This document shows positions 10,300 to 21,764 of a stretch of DNA of 64,000 nucleotides, piece after piece. A model generated the notes under the pieces. That model saw nothing but the letters and a program-made list of their open reading frames with translations, was not told where the DNA came from and did no database searches. The stretch's first letter is position 1, and every line of letters starts with the position of its first letter. A program made the translations under genes and the position numbers. The DNA comes from Pseudomonadota bacterium (GTDB lineage: Bacteria; Pseudomonadota; Gammaproteobacteria; Burkholderiales; Sulfuriferulaceae), in NCBI GenBank assembly GCA_021790515.1, contig JAJYHV010000049.1:1-64000 (forward strand). Direction: 5' to 3'.

Positions 10300-11156
10300 G
10301 CAAACACCTTGACCGGCAAACCCAATGCCCGGATTTTTTCTGCATACGCTTCCAGCCAGGATACCGGCAAGGCAGACAAATGAGGGGCAGCCTCTTGCAT
10401 GGAAGGGCGCGCCAAACCATACAACAACACCCCACGCACACCACTGTCCATCAATCCGGCAATTGCCGCCAGCCAACTTTCCTGTTCGACTGACGATGGT
10501 GGTTTGCCATCCCATGCCAGCACACAAGTCTGTATCCAGGTCGGGCACAACCCGGCTGCGAGGCGCAAATTACTCTGCAAGCGCGATGATGACATGCGCG
10601 TACCATTCATGCGACGCAAACCCGCGGGCGTCACGCTATCCATTTTGAACCACAATTCGCCATCGCGCTGCGCCGCCAAAACACGCAATCCGTCCTGTAC
10701 CCAGGATTTATCGACCAGACTGCCGTTACTGATGACACGAATAGCCACCGTATCATTCAAACCGAATTCCGCACGAATCTGCGCTACCAATGCAATTGCA
10801 TCGGCAAACTCGTGCGCGCTGGTCGGTTCACCGTCACCAGAAAACGCAATATCACGTACAACGCGCATCTGTTCCGGCACCCGCCGTTGCATGAAATCGC
10901 CGTGCATCAACTGCGCCAGCATATCGCGCAATTCCTGGGCAAGCAGCGGCAAATCAACCGGTGGTGCACTACCGCGCTGCAAATCCGGCACCTGACAATA
11001 GGCACAGCGCCAATTGCAAGCATGATTGGTATTCAGATTGATGCCCACAGACACACCACCGGAACGACGGGATACCACCGGGTAGACGTACTGCATGACA
11101 GCATCACGACTACGATGATAGATGGTCAGGATTTTTCCGTCAGGGCTTTCTGCCAT
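10296..11156 (-). CDS. Radical SAM protein, function unassigned
   Basis: CNWRCAYCQ (CxxxCxxC) motif and FSGDGEPT; start set at MAESPDGKILTIYH. Confidence 0.8.
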   Translation of the reverse strand: MAESPDGKILTIYHRSRDAVMQYVYPVVSRRSGGVSVGINLNTNHACNWRCAYCQVPDLQRGSAPPVDLPLLAQELRDMLAQLMHGDFMQRRVPEQMRVVRDIAFSGDGEPTSAHEFADAIALVAQIRAEFGLNDTVAIRVISNGSLVDKSWVQDGLRVLAAQRDGELWFKMDSVTPAGLRRMNGTRMSSSRLQSNLRLAAGLCPTWIQTCVLAWDGKPPSSVEQESWLAAIAGLMDSGVRGVLLYGLARPSMQEAAPHLSALPVSWLEAYAEKIRALGLPVKVFA

Positions 11157-11285
11157 TTTCTTCTCTCTGTGACCAGTAAGTGGTGACCGGTTTATTCCAC
11201 CAAAGCGCCTCGACCAGCTGGAAATAAAAGCTCCCGAAGCAAAAGAATACATCCCGCGTTTCATGACCCGGTACGGCAAAAACAC

Positions 11286-11314
11286 AAAAAGCACTGAATT
11301 ATCAGTGCTTTTTT
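11286..11314 (-). terminator. Rho-independent terminator downstream of tRNA-Val
   Basis: GCACTGA-ATTA-TCAGTGC stem with flanking A/T tracts. Confidence 0.65.
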
Positions 11315-11322
11315 CGTATTTC

Positions 11323-11398
11323 TGGTGGGTGCTGAGGGGTTCGAACCCCCGACATTCGCCTTGTAAGGGCGACGCTCTACCAACTGAGCTAAGCACCC
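11323..11398 (-). tRNA. tRNA-Val(TAC)
   Basis: GGGTGCTTAGCTCAGTTGGTAGAGC...CTTACAA...GTTCGAACCCC...CCA; cloverleaf fits, CCA encoded. Confidence 0.95.
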
Positions 11399-11407
11399 GA
11401 AAGCGCG

Positions 11408-11680
11408 TCAGTTTACCGCATCTTTCAGGATTTTACCAGCACGAAATTTAGGGACCTTGGCTGCCTGAATCTTGATGGCAGCACCCGTGGCAGGATTGCG
11501 CCCTTCACGCTCGGCACGCTCACCCACATAAAACGAACCAAAACCTACCAAGCTTACTTCCTGGCCATTTTTCAACGATGTCACAATAGCCTCCAGCGTA
11601 CCATCAAGTGCGCGTGCAGCCTGTGCCTTTGTCAAATCCGCCGACTGTGCAATCATGTCCACCAATTCCGATTTGTTCAC
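11408..11680 (-). CDS. hupB: DNA-binding protein HU
   Basis: GTG start; (V)[53 protein letters not shown]. Confidence 0.92.
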   Translation of the reverse strand: MNKSELVDMIAQSADLTKAQAARALDGTLEAIVTSLKNGQEVSLVGFGSFYVGERAEREGRNPATGAAIKIQAAKVPKFRAGKILKDAVN

Positions 11681-11725
11681 GTGTTTCCCCTTTGTGTTAA
11701 TGTTCAAACAAGTGCCGCAGTTGGC

Positions 11726-11755
11726 TTTATAGCAAGGGGCAAATTCAGCTGTCAA
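11726..11755 (-). promoter_or_regulatory. Sigma-70-like promoter for hupB
   Basis: On minus strand TTGACA-N18-TATAAA upstream of the HU gene. Confidence 0.55.
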
Positions 11756-11969
11756 GTAAAATCGGCTGTTTTGCTTTATTTATATACACTTTACCCATTC
11801 AAGCCCCGATCCGAACATCATCCAGCCGAAAAATATCCGATTTTGAAAGCTCCATTGGCCAACACCGGGAGCTTGCCGAATTTAATGTACCGAACTTAAT
11901 GTATCAAATCTGATGCGCCATACCCGCAATGTTACAACAGGCATGGCGAATCGAACCCTACCCGTCCCC

Positions 11970-14402
11970 CTAATGCTTGACTGCAACAGGTTCGGCTTCG
12001 GGTACCGCAACCGCCAACACTTCAGCAACCGCTTCCTGTGGCGCCAATACAGGCTCTGGCAAGGGCTCGGGTTGACGCTCCAGCACGCGCTGCAAGACTT
12101 GATCAATCCATTTGACCGGTTGGATGTCAAGACGATTTTTAATGTTGTCCGGCATTTCGCTCAAATCACGTACATTCTCCTGCGGAATGAGCACTGTCTT
12201 GATGCCGCCACGCAGGGCGGCCAGCAACTTCTCTTTCAGTCCACCAATCGGCAACACTTCGCCACGCAAGGTAATTTCGCCCGTCATGGCAACATCCGCT
12301 CGCACAGGAATATTGGTCATCACCGACACCAACGCCGTACACAAGCCAATGCCGGCGCTCGGCCCGTCTTTTGGTGTAGCGCCCTCCGGCAAATGGATAT
12401 GCACGTCATACTTCTGGAACATCTCTTGATGGATACCGAGTGCCTGCGAACGGCTACGCACCACAGACAGGGCTGCCTTCACCGATTCCTGCATCACATC
12501 GCCCAACTGTCCGGTAGTAATCATGCCACCTTTGCCCGGCATTAATGCTGCTTCAATCGTCAATAACTCGCCGCCGACTTCTGTCCACGCCAATCCTGTG
12601 ACTTGGCCGACCTGATTACGCTCTTCAGCCATGCCATAGGTAAAGCGTCGCACACCCAGATATTTTTCCAGATTGCGCGCGTTGACCGTGATTTTTTTCA
12701 ATTTGCCAGGCTGGGTCAACAATGCCGTTACCACCTTGCGGCAGATTTTGGCAATATCTCTGTCCAAATTACGCACGCCAGCCTCACGGGTATAATAACG
12801 CACGATATCGCGCAACGCGCTCTCGGCAATCACGCACTCGTCTGCCTTCAGACCATTGACCTTGATCTGTTTCGGCACCAGATAACGTTCCGCAATGCTG
12901 ACTTTCTCATCCTCGGTGTAACCTGACAGGCGAATCATCTCCATTCTGTCCATCAATGGGGCAGGAATGTTGAACGAATTGGCAGTTGCCACAAACATGA
13001 CATCCGACAAATCGAAATCCACCTCGATGTAGTGATCAGAAAACGTGTGGTTCTGTTCCGGATCAAGCACTTCCAGCAAGGCTGACGACGGATCGCCACG
13101 AAAATCCTGCCCCATCTTGTCCACTTCATCCAGCAGGAACAAAGGATTACGAACGCCAACCTTGCTCATGCTCTGCAAAATCTTGCCCGGCATCGAACCA
13201 ATATACGTGCGCCGGTGACCACGAATTTCCGACTCGTCGCGTACACCACCCAAAGCCATGCGCACGAACTTCCGGTTGGTTGCCTTGGCGATAGATTGCC
13301 CCAACGAAGTTTTTCCCACGCCGGGAGGCCCGACCAGACACAGAATCGGCCCTTTCAGTTTCTCTACCCGTTGCTGCACCGCCAGATATTCGACAATGCG
13401 CTCCTTGACCTTATCCAGGCCGTAATGATCCTCATCCAGAATGGCCTGCGCCTTCTTCAGATCACGACTGATACGGGTACGTTTGCGCCACGGCAGGGCG
13501 AGCAAGGCTTCGATATAACTGCGCACCACGGTCGCCTCTGCCGACATCGGTGACATCATGCGCAGCTTTTTGAGCTCTCCTTCTGCCTTGGTCTGCGCAT
13601 CCTTGCTCATGTGAGCAGCCGCAATGCGTTTTTCCAGCTCCTCCAGCTCAACGCCCTCTTCACCATCTCCCAATTCCTTCTGGATGGCTTTTACCTGTTC
13701 GTTCAGATAGTAATCACGCTGGCTTTTCTCCATCTGCCGCTTGACACGACCACGGATACGTTTTTCTACCTGCAGGATGTCGATTTCGCCTTCCAGCAAG
13801 TTCATCAAGCGATTCAAACGCTCCTGCACATCCTGCATGGCGAGGATTTCCTGTTTATGCTCCAGTTTGAGCGGCAAATGCGCGGCGACGGTATCCGTCA
13901 ACCGGCCCACCTCCTCAATGCTGACCAGCGAGGTCAGCAACTCGGACGGAATCTTCTTGTTCAGCTTGATATACTGGTCAAACTGGCTAATCAACGCCCG
14001 ACGTGCCGCCTCGGTTTCCTTGTCAAAGACATCGTTGTCTGCCGGCAGCACATCCACTGTGCCGGCCAGATAAGTATCCATATCGATGTATTCGTGCACC
14101 CGTGCACGGCGCTCGCCCTCGACCAGCACTTTAACCGTGCCATCCGGCAATTTCAGCAACTGCAACACAGTCGCCACCGTACCGATCCTGAACATATCCT
14201 CGGGCAAAGGTTCGTCTTCCGAAGCGGTTTTTTGTGCTGCCAACAAAATGCTCTTGCCCGCTTCCATCGCTACTTCCAGTGCACGGGTAGATTTGGTTCG
14301 CCCCACAAACAATGGAATAACCATGTGTGGAAACACCACCACATCGCGCAGCGGCAACAAGGGCAATGTCAATGATTCAGTATGGTGAACAGGGGTATTC
14401 AT
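11970..14402 (-). CDS. lon: Endopeptidase La (Lon protease)
   Basis: GPPGVGKTSLGQSIA Walker A; PKDGPSAGIGLCTALVS catalytic serine region. Confidence 0.97.
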   Translation of the reverse strand: MNTPVHHTESLTLPLLPLRDVVVFPHMVIPLFVGRTKSTRALEVAMEAGKSILLAAQKTASEDEPLPEDMFRIGTVATVLQLLKLPDGTVKVLVEGERRARVHEYIDMDTYLAGTVDVLPADNDVFDKETEAARRALISQFDQYIKLNKKIPSELLTSLVSIEEVGRLTDTVAAHLPLKLEHKQEILAMQDVQERLNRLMNLLEGEIDILQVEKRIRGRVKRQMEKSQRDYYLNEQVKAIQKELGDGEEGVELEELEKRIAAAHMSKDAQTKAEGELKKLRMMSPMSAEATVVRSYIEALLALPWRKRTRISRDLKKAQAILDEDHYGLDKVKERIVEYLAVQQRVEKLKGPILCLVGPPGVGKTSLGQSIAKATNRKFVRMALGGVRDESEIRGHRRTYIGSMPGKILQSMSKVGVRNPLFLLDEVDKMGQDFRGDPSSALLEVLDPEQNHTFSDHYIEVDFDLSDVMFVATANSFNIPAPLMDRMEMIRLSGYTEDEKVSIAERYLVPKQIKVNGLKADECVIAESALRDIVRYYTREAGVRNLDRDIAKICRKVVTALLTQPGKLKKITVNARNLEKYLGVRRFTYGMAEERNQVGQVTGLAWTEVGGELLTIEAALMPGKGGMITTGQLGDVMQESVKAALSVVRSRSQALGIHQEMFQKYDVHIHLPEGATPKDGPSAGIGLCTALVSVMTNIPVRADVAMTGEITLRGEVLPIGGLKEKLLAALRGGIKTVLIPQENVRDLSEMPDNIKNRLDIQPVKWIDQVLQRVLERQPEPLPEPVLAPQEAVAEVLAVAVPEAEPVAVKH

Positions 14403-14615
14403 GGGACTTTTTCCTCAAAAATGCCGTTATCATGACGGTACATGCTGCATATACAGGCGAATCAGCATATTTCAAGAGGACGCACGCTACAATCAGAGGC
14501 GAACCACGCCACAGGCAAACAATTCACTACCTGCAGCACTGATTCCAGCGCCAATTCTGTCAGGGCATCCCGACAAAACAAACAAAACCCACTGATGGAA
14601 CGCACGCCAGCACGT

Positions 14616-15887
14616 TCAGGATGCCACTTTCTCCTGATCGGCATAAATCAGCAACGGTTTGCTCTCGCCCAACACGCTGCCTTCATCCACGACCACTTTG
14701 CTGACATCTTTCATCGATGGCAATTCAAACATGATATCCAGCAAAGCATGTTCGATAATCGAACGCAACCCGCGCGCGCCCGTTTTACGCGCCAGTGCAC
14801 GACTGGCAATCGCTTTGAGCGCTTCCGGGCGAAATTCCAGTTCGACCCCTTCCATCTCGAACAAACGACCATACTGTTTACTGAGCGCATTTTTGGGTTG
14901 CGTCAGAATGGTAACCAATGCCTCTTCATCGAGTTCTTCCAGTGTTGCAATCACCGGCAAGCGACCAATCAATTCCGGAATCAAACCAAATTTGATCAAA
15001 TCTTCCGGCTCGACTTCCTGCAACAAAGTCGACACATCCTTGCTGTTGTCCTTGCTGCGCACTTCCGCACCAAAACCGATACCACCCTTGGTGGTACGAT
15101 TCTGGATGACACGTTCCAGGCCAGCAAACGCGCCGCCACAAATGAACAGGATATTGGTCGTATCGACCTGCACAAATTCCTGATTGGGGTGCTTGCGTCC
15201 TCCTTGCGGCGGAATGGAAGCGGTTGTTCCTTCAATCAGCTTGAGCAATGCCTGTTGCACACCTTCGCCCGACACATCACGGGTAATGGAAGGGTTCTCC
15301 GACTTGCGCGAAATCTTGTCAATTTCGTCGATGTACACAATTCCATTCTTGGCTTTTTCAACATCATAATCACATTTCTGCAACAGCTTCTGAATGATGT
15401 TTTCAACGTCTTCCCCCACGTAACCGGCTTCGGTCAACGTAGTGGCATCCGCCATCACGAACGGCACATCGAGCAAACGCGCCAGCGTTTGCGCCAGCAA
15501 GGTTTTACCGGAACCTGTCGGACCAACCAACAGGATATTGCTCTTGGCCAACTCAACATCAGATTTGCCACCAGATTTTCCACCATCATGGCGCAAGCGT
15601 TTGTAATGGTTGTATACTGCCACAGCCAGAATACGCTTGGCTTTATCCTGATCGATGACATAATCATCCAGAATCTGGCAAATCTGTGCCGGTGTCGGCA
15701 ACGATGATTTATCCAGACTGCCAACCTTGTCCTGCTGAATTTCATCGCGGATGATATCGGTACACAAATCCACACATTCATCACAAATGAATACCGATGG
15801 CCCGGCAATCAACTTACGTACTTCATGCTGGCTCTTACCGCAAAATGAACAATGGAGCAATTTTTCACCACCGATTTTTTCAGACAT
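14616..15887 (-). CDS. clpX: ATP-dependent Clp protease ATP-binding subunit ClpX
   Basis: Zn finger [11 protein letters not shown]...[24 protein letters not shown]. Confidence 0.97.
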   Translation of the reverse strand: MSEKIGGEKLLHCSFCGKSQHEVRKLIAGPSVFICDECVDLCTDIIRDEIQQDKVGSLDKSSLPTPAQICQILDDYVIDQDKAKRILAVAVYNHYKRLRHDGGKSGGKSDVELAKSNILLVGPTGSGKTLLAQTLARLLDVPFVMADATTLTEAGYVGEDVENIIQKLLQKCDYDVEKAKNGIVYIDEIDKISRKSENPSITRDVSGEGVQQALLKLIEGTTASIPPQGGRKHPNQEFVQVDTTNILFICGGAFAGLERVIQNRTTKGGIGFGAEVRSKDNSKDVSTLLQEVEPEDLIKFGLIPELIGRLPVIATLEELDEEALVTILTQPKNALSKQYGRLFEMEGVELEFRPEALKAIASRALARKTGARGLRSIIEHALLDIMFELPSMKDVSKVVVDEGSVLGESKPLLIYADQEKVAS

Positions 15888-15935
15888 CGTCTCATGCTCC
15901 TGTAATTTGCCAAAAGTAATCTGTCAAAAACACCG

Positions 15936-16565
15936 TTACTTCGCAATTTCCTCACGACGGGTCAGAATCTTATCGACCAACCCATAGGCAACGGCCTCCT
16001 CGGCTCCCATGAAATTGTCACGATCCGTGTCTTTTTCAAGTGTTTCCAGACTCTGTCCCGTATGTTCGGCCATAATACCGTTCAAACGTTCACGCAAATA
16101 CAAAATTTCTTTGGCGTGAATGGCAATGTCAGACGCTTGTCCCTGAAAACCACCCAGCGGTTGATGAATCATGACACGGGAATTCGGCAGCACAAAGCGC
16201 TTGCCCTTGGTCCCTGCTGTCAGCAAAAAAGCGCCCATGCTGGCCGCTTGCCCCATACACAAGGTACTGACATCCGGTTTGATAAACTGCATCGTGTCAT
16301 AAATCGACAAACCGGCAGAAACCGAACCGCCTGGCGAATTGATATACAGATGAATGTCCTTGTCGGGATTTTCCGATTCCAGAAACAATAACTGCGCCAC
16401 CACCAGATTGGCCGATTGCTCTTCGACCACACCGACCAGAAACACGATGCGCTCTTTGAGCAGACGCGAATAAATGTCGTATGCGCGTTCGCCGCGCCCA
16501 CTTTGCTCCACCACCATGGGCACCAGCCCCAATCCTTGTGGTTCCTGGTTCATGTCCCAATTCAT
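15936..16565 (-). CDS. clpP: ATP-dependent Clp protease proteolytic subunit
   Basis: [11 protein letters not shown] (Ser) and [17 protein letters not shown] (His). Confidence 0.96.
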   Translation of the reverse strand: MNWDMNQEPQGLGLVPMVVEQSGRGERAYDIYSRLLKERIVFLVGVVEEQSANLVVAQLLFLESENPDKDIHLYINSPGGSVSAGLSIYDTMQFIKPDVSTLCMGQAASMGAFLLTAGTKGKRFVLPNSRVMIHQPLGGFQGQASDIAIHAKEILYLRERLNGIMAEHTGQSLETLEKDTDRDNFMGAEEAVAYGLVDKILTRREEIAK

Positions 16566-17875
16566 GCCTGTTCCTTTTCCATCAATGCGGCAAACGTCAC
16601 GGGCTCATCCCTGACCTTGACCTGATCGAGCACCCATTCCACGACCTGATTTTCCAATGCCTGCGCACGAATTTCCTGCATACGCTCCGGCGACTGGCGG
16701 TACCAAGTCACCACGTTTTCCGGTTCTTCATAACTTTGCGCCAGTGCGTCGATAATCGAGGCCATCTGGTCAGCGGACGCCGTCAATTGTTGCACTTGTA
16801 TGACATGTGACACAATCAACCCCAACATCACCCGCTGTTTCGCCTGATTTTCAAACAAACTTAGCGACAAACCACTGCCAGCAATATCCATACCACGCGC
16901 TCGCATATCCTGCTCGGCCTTGGACAACAACTGACGGGATTCCTCCTGCACCAACGCTTTTGGCGGCTCAAAAGGCGTGACTGCCATCAATGCCTGCCAT
17001 ATCTGCTGACGCACGCGCGCCTGCACCCGATTGGTCGCCTCACGCTGCAAATTAGCCAGAATCTCGGCACGCATGACTGTAACATCACCGTCAGCAATCC
17101 CCAGGCTCATGGCAAATTCTGCATCAATGGCCGGCAATACTGCTTCTGTCACCGTCTGCACCACAATATCGAACTGCGCCGTCTTGCCAGCCAGATGATT
17201 GGCCTGATAATCCGCCGGAAAACTGACCATCACCTGACGCGCCTCACCGGCATTCGCGCCCAACAAACCTTGCTCAAATTCCGGCAAAGTCCTGCCAGCG
17301 CCAATCTCCAATAAAAATCCTGTTGCCTCGCCACCCTCAAACGGCGCGCCATCGATGGTGCCGATAAAATCCACCGTCAACCGATCACCCATTTGTGCGG
17401 CACGCGTCACATTCTGCCAACTGGCGCGCTGCTTGCTCAACACCGTCAGGGTGTTATCCACTTCGGCCTCGCCCACTTCCACCACCGGACGCACGATTTC
17501 CTGCCCGCTCAAATCACCAAGAACGATATCCGGATACACTTCAAACACCGCATAACATTCGAATGTACCTTCACTCGTTATTTCGGGTTTGGGTTCAATA
17601 CGCGGGTATCCTGCCACGCGCAAGCCGTGCACATTCACCACATCGGCAAATGCCTCGCCAATAGCGCGTTCCAGCACTTCCCGACGCACTTCGGCACCAT
17701 GCTGGCGCACAACGATATCCATCGGCACCTTGCCTGGCCGAAAACCGGCTACCCGTGTACTGCGGGCAATCTGTTTCAACTGCTGTGCAACCTTGACCTC
17801 TACTTCAGCCAAACCGACCATCAAGCCGACACGACGCTCCAACGCGTCCAATTGTTCAATTTCCGTATGTTGCAT
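16562..17875 (-). CDS. tig: Trigger factor
   Basis: [25 protein letters not shown]-like domain; upstream of clpPX. Confidence 0.94.
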   Translation of the reverse strand: MQHTEIEQLDALERRVGLMVGLAEVEVKVAQQLKQIARSTRVAGFRPGKVPMDIVVRQHGAEVRREVLERAIGEAFADVVNVHGLRVAGYPRIEPKPEITSEGTFECYAVFEVYPDIVLGDLSGQEIVRPVVEVGEAEVDNTLTVLSKQRASWQNVTRAAQMGDRLTVDFIGTIDGAPFEGGEATGFLLEIGAGRTLPEFEQGLLGANAGEARQVMVSFPADYQANHLAGKTAQFDIVVQTVTEAVLPAIDAEFAMSLGIADGDVTVMRAEILANLQREATNRVQARVRQQIWQALMAVTPFEPPKALVQEESRQLLSKAEQDMRARGMDIAGSGLSLSLFENQAKQRVMLGLIVSHVIQVQQLTASADQMASIIDALAQSYEEPENVVTWYRQSPERMQEIRAQALENQVVEWVLDQVKVRDEPVTFAALMEKEQA

Positions 17876-17935
17876 GGCAAATCCTTATCTTACCTGTCTG
17901 TATGAAGCTGTAATGACCTGCCGCAGCAAAGCCGG

Positions 17936-18020
17936 TGGTGCGAAAGGAGAGACTCGAACTCTCACGCCTTGCGGCGCTGGAACCTAAATCCAGTGCGTCT
18001 ACCAATTCCGCCACTCTCGC
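17936..18020 (-). tRNA. tRNA-Leu(TAG)
   Basis: GCGAGAGTGGCGGAATTGGTAGACGC...CTGGATTTAGGTTCCAG...GTTCGAGTCTC...CCA; long variable arm. Confidence 0.95.
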
Positions 18021-18078
18021 AAACGGGTTAGTGTAATATAATTCATACCACCTTGTCAGCCTGTCTGTTCATTTTCTT

Positions 18079-18900
18079 ATGCAAGCACCCGCCATCCATC
18101 ACTACGAAAACTTCCCGGTTGCTTCATTTTTATTGCCGCGCCAATTGCGTGAAGCCACGCGAGTCATTTACTGGTTCGCCCGTTCGGCCGATGATATTGC
18201 GGACGAAGGTATTGCCAGCGTGGACGAACGCCTGGCCGCCCTGCAAGCGTACCGGGATGAATTATTGCGCATCGAGCGCCACATCACGCCGCAAACCGAG
18301 CTTTTTCGTAGCGTAGCAGAAATCATCCAGCGACACCAATTGCCCCTGAGCGCTTTTTACGATCTGCTGGACGCTTTTACTCAGGATGTCACCCAAACCC
18401 GTTATGCCAGTTTTGCCGAACTGATGGCGTATTGCCGCAAATCGGCCAACCCGGTCGGCCGACTGATCCTGCTTCTGCATGGGCAACAGGATGCAAAACT
18501 GCACGCCATGAGCGACGCCATCTGTACTGCGCTGCAACTGCTCAATTTCCTGCAGGACATCGCCATCGACTACGACAAAGGACGCATTTATCTGCCGCAG
18601 GAAGACCTCGCACGCTACCGCATCAACGAGGCGCAAATTGCAAAACATGACGCTGGCGGCACCTGGACGCCCTTCATGCTCGCGCAAATCCAGCGCACCC
18701 GGAAACTGTTGCAGGCCGGCGCTCCATTGGGTGTAGCGCTGCATGGTCGATTCGGGCTGGAAATCCGCTTCATCATTTCCAGCGCCGCCATTGCCCTGGA
18801 AAAACTGCACCGCGTCCACGGCGATGTGTTCCATGAACCCGTGCACCTTACCCCGCGCGACTGGCCTGCCGTCGTGTACCACGCGTTGCGTGCCAAATAA
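18079..18900 (+). CDS. hpnC: Squalene synthase HpnC
   Basis: Prenyl-synthase motif WFARSADDIADEG; first gene of an hpnCDE order. Confidence 0.87.
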   Translation: MQAPAIHHYENFPVASFLLPRQLREATRVIYWFARSADDIADEGIASVDERLAALQAYRDELLRIERHITPQTELFRSVAEIIQRHQLPLSAFYDLLDAFTQDVTQTRYASFAELMAYCRKSANPVGRLILLLHGQQDAKLHAMSDAICTALQLLNFLQDIAIDYDKGRIYLPQEDLARYRINEAQIAKHDAGGTWTPFMLAQIQRTRKLLQAGAPLGVALHGRFGLEIRFIISSAAIALEKLHRVHGDVFHEPVHLTPRDWPAVVYHALRAK

Positions 18901-18915
18901 CGGATACCTTCTGCC

Positions 18916-19749
18916 ATGACACCGCAACAATACTGCCAGCAAAAAGCCGCCGCCAGCGGTTCCAGCTTTTACTACAGTTTCCGTTTTCTGCCTCCTGACC
19001 GCCGCGACGCCATTACCGCACTCTATGCATTTTGTCGCGAAGTGGACGATGTGGTAGACGAATGCAGCGACAGCAACCAAGCCAGACATACACTGAATTG
19101 GTGGCGTGAAGAAACCGCGCGTTTGTACGCTGGCACGCCACAACATCCGGTCACGCGAGCGCTGCAACCCGCGTTACACCTGTTTCCTATTCCGGCCGAA
19201 ACCCTGTTCGCCATCATCGATGGCATGGAAATGGACCTCACCCATGTCCGTTACGCCGATTTCGACGCCCTGACATTATATTGCCATCGCGCAGCCGGCG
19301 TGGTAGGCGAAGCATCTGCGCGCATTTTCGGCTACACCCAGCCAGACACCCTGCGCTATGCAGCCTTGCTCGGACGGGCATTCCAGCTCACCAACATCAT
19401 TCGTGACGTCGGAGAAGATGCGCGACGCAACCGTATCTACCTGCCCATGAATGAACTCGAACAATTTAACGTTTCCGCACAGGATATCTTGCAGACGCGC
19501 CACACCGAAGCATTCCAGAATTTGATGGAATTTCAGTATCAACGCGCACAAACCATTTATGACGAAGCATTCCGGATACTTCCTGCCGCTGACCGCAAGG
19601 CGCAAAAAACCGGAATCGTCATGGCTGCCATTTACCGAGATTTGCTCAATGAAATTCGTGCCGACGGATTTCAGGTACTCAGGCAGCGCACCCGCCTTAC
19701 CCCGCTACGCAAATTATGGTTGGCCTGGAAAACCTGGGTTTTCGAATGA
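18916..19749 (+). CDS. hpnD: Presqualene diphosphate synthase HpnD
   Basis: SFYYSFRFLPPDRRDAITALYAFCREVDDVVDE; QLTNIIRDVGEDARRNRIYLP. Confidence 0.9.
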   Translation: MTPQQYCQQKAAASGSSFYYSFRFLPPDRRDAITALYAFCREVDDVVDECSDSNQARHTLNWWREETARLYAGTPQHPVTRALQPALHLFPIPAETLFAIIDGMEMDLTHVRYADFDALTLYCHRAAGVVGEASARIFGYTQPDTLRYAALLGRAFQLTNIIRDVGEDARRNRIYLPMNELEQFNVSAQDILQTRHTEAFQNLMEFQYQRAQTIYDEAFRILPAADRKAQKTGIVMAAIYRDLLNEIRADGFQVLRQRTRLTPLRKLWLAWKTWVFE

Positions 19750-21014
19750 ATGCCACAAGAACTTCTGCTCCTGACATCGCCATCATCGGTGGTGGTTACG
19801 CTGGCATGGCTGCAGCAATGACGCTGGCCGAACATGGCATACGCTGCACCGTTTTTGAAGCAGGGAAAGTGTTGGGTGGGCGCGCGCGCCAAATCAACCT
19901 GCCGGAACTGACACAACCCGTGGATAACGGCCAGCACCTGCTGTTGGGTGCCTACCACACCACCTTGAAGCTCATCGATAGTTTGCATCCGGCAGGCACA
20001 GCCTATCTGCGCCTGCCGTTACAACTCCATACACACAATGGCCTGCAACTGAAGGCGACCCGCCTGCCCGCGCCACTCAATACCGCATGGGCTCTGCTGA
20101 CAGCAAAAGGCATTTCCTGGTCAGAACGCTGGCATGCTGCTCGCTTTCTACAACAATCCAATACCGCTGTGCAAGGCAGCGTCAGTGAACTGCTGGCAAG
20201 CCAACCGGCCAGCCTGCGCACAAAACTATGGGAGCCACTTTGTCTGGCGGCGCTCAACACCCCGCCAACCGAAGCATCCGCGCAGGTTTTTCTCAATGTC
20301 CTGCATGACAGCCTGTTACGGCACGGTACAGACAGCGACCTCATCTTGCCCCGCATGGATCTGAGCAGCCTGTTTCCTGCCGCGGCAGGTCGCCATATCC
20401 TCGCTCAAGGTTCGGAAGTCATCACCAGCCAACGTATCAGTGCCATCGAGCCGGACGATAAGGGCTACCGGATTCTTGATCGCCACTTTCGCGCCGTCAT
20501 TCTGGCGATGGCGCCACAACATTTGCCGGCTCTGTTACGCCCGCACCCGGCACTACATGCCTCCCTGCACGCGGCAGAATCACTTTCCTACCAGTCCATC
20601 GCCACCGTTTATCTACAATACCCCCCTCACATCCGCCTGCCGCAACCGCTGACCGGCCTGCTACATGCTCACGCGCAATGGATTTTCGACCGCAGCCACA
20701 CCCACGACCAGCGCGGGTTGATGGCCGCTGTATGCAGCGTACCGCCATTGTCCGGCAACGCACTGCAACAAGCCGTCGTCCGCGAATTGCAACAGTATCT
20801 CGACCTGCCTGCCCGACCGGAATGGGTGCGTACCATCCACGAAAAACGCGCCACGTTTTCCTGTCATGCAGCACTCACCCGTCCTGCCCAACGCACCGCA
20901 TGGACAAATTTTTATCTTGCCGGCGACATTACTCACCATCACTATCCTGCCACACTGGAAGCCGCCACCCAAAGCGGAGTACAATGCGCCACACAAATTA
21001 TCCGTAACACATAA
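19746..21014 (+). CDS. hpnE: Hydroxysqualene dehydroxylase HpnE
   Basis: Rossmann FAD motif IAIIGGGYAGMAAAMTLAEHGI; ATGA overlap with hpnD. Confidence 0.87.
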   Translation: MNATRTSAPDIAIIGGGYAGMAAAMTLAEHGIRCTVFEAGKVLGGRARQINLPELTQPVDNGQHLLLGAYHTTLKLIDSLHPAGTAYLRLPLQLHTHNGLQLKATRLPAPLNTAWALLTAKGISWSERWHAARFLQQSNTAVQGSVSELLASQPASLRTKLWEPLCLAALNTPPTEASAQVFLNVLHDSLLRHGTDSDLILPRMDLSSLFPAAAGRHILAQGSEVITSQRISAIEPDDKGYRILDRHFRAVILAMAPQHLPALLRPHPALHASLHAAESLSYQSIATVYLQYPPHIRLPQPLTGLLHAHAQWIFDRSHTHDQRGLMAAVCSVPPLSGNALQQAVVRELQQYLDLPARPEWVRTIHEKRATFSCHAALTRPAQRTAWTNFYLAGDITHHHYPATLEAATQSGVQCATQIIRNT

Positions 21015-21023
21015 AGGCATCTC

Positions 21024-21764
21024 ATGAAAACGTATCAAGCCCCCTTGGATTTACTGACTGACAAGGTTATTCTGATCACCGGCGCCAGCAGTGAAATCGG
21101 CCACGCCATCGCGTTGACTTATGCTGCGCACGGCGCAACCGTGATTTTACATGGCCGTAATGTCACAAAACTCGAAGCGATTTACGACGAAATCGAAGCA
21201 AAAGGCTATCCGCAACCGGCCATCATTCCATTGGATTTTGAAAAAGCAGACGATCAAGGATTTGCCGGATTGGCCGGTTCCATTGGTCTGCAACTGAAAC
21301 GGCTGGACGGTATCGTCCACAATGCAGCCACCTTGCTGACACCAATGCCGATGGAGCTCAACAACCTGGATGACTGGTTGCGGTTATTACGTGTCAATCT
21401 TGTAGCGCCCACCGTAATCACCCGCGCCTGCCTTCCCTTGCTCAAAGCAGCACCTTCAGCCTCAGTCATTTTTACCGGAGAATCGCACGGTCATACGCCT
21501 ACGGCTTTCTGGGGAGCTTATGCCGCCTCCAAAGCTGGTCTGGAAATGGTCATGCAAATCTGGACCCAAGAACTGGAAAACCTGCATCCAGACCTTCGCA
21601 TCAACACCCTGATTCCGGGGCCAGTCAACAGCAGAAGCCGACGCAAAACCCATCCCGGCGAAGACCACTCTCAACTACCGCAACCGGCAGACATCATGCC
21701 GACCTACTTATACCTCATGGGTAAAGACAGTGTTCACGTCAAAGGACAGTGCATTCTGTTGTAA
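21024..21764 (+). CDS. Short-chain dehydrogenase, YciK-like
   Basis: VILITGASSEIGHAIALTYAAHGATVILHGRN; YAASK active site. Confidence 0.8.
   Translation: MKTYQAPLDLLTDKVILITGASSEIGHAIALTYAAHGATVILHGRNVTKLEAIYDEIEAKGYPQPAIIPLDFEKADDQGFAGLAGSIGLQLKRLDGIVHNAATLLTPMPMELNNLDDWLRLLRVNLVAPTVITRACLPLLKAAPSASVIFTGESHGHTPTAFWGAYAASKAGLEMVMQIWTQELENLHPDLRINTLIPGPVNSRSRRKTHPGEDHSQLPQPADIMPTYLYLMGKDSVHVKGQCILL

Noticed and set aside
11170-11215. GTGACCAGTAAGTGGTGACCGGTTTATTCCACC as a MITE end
   Set aside because: Similarity to the terminal repeat is too weak (only TTTATTCC shared).
13611-14375. 254-aa plus-strand ORF antisense to lon
   Set aside because: Shadow ORF opposite intact lon.
14442-15707. 421-aa plus-strand ORF antisense to clpX
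   Set aside because: Lies opposite a strongly conserved gene; composition is low-likelihood (His/Gln/Arg-rich) and no domain is recognisable; codon-bias shadow.
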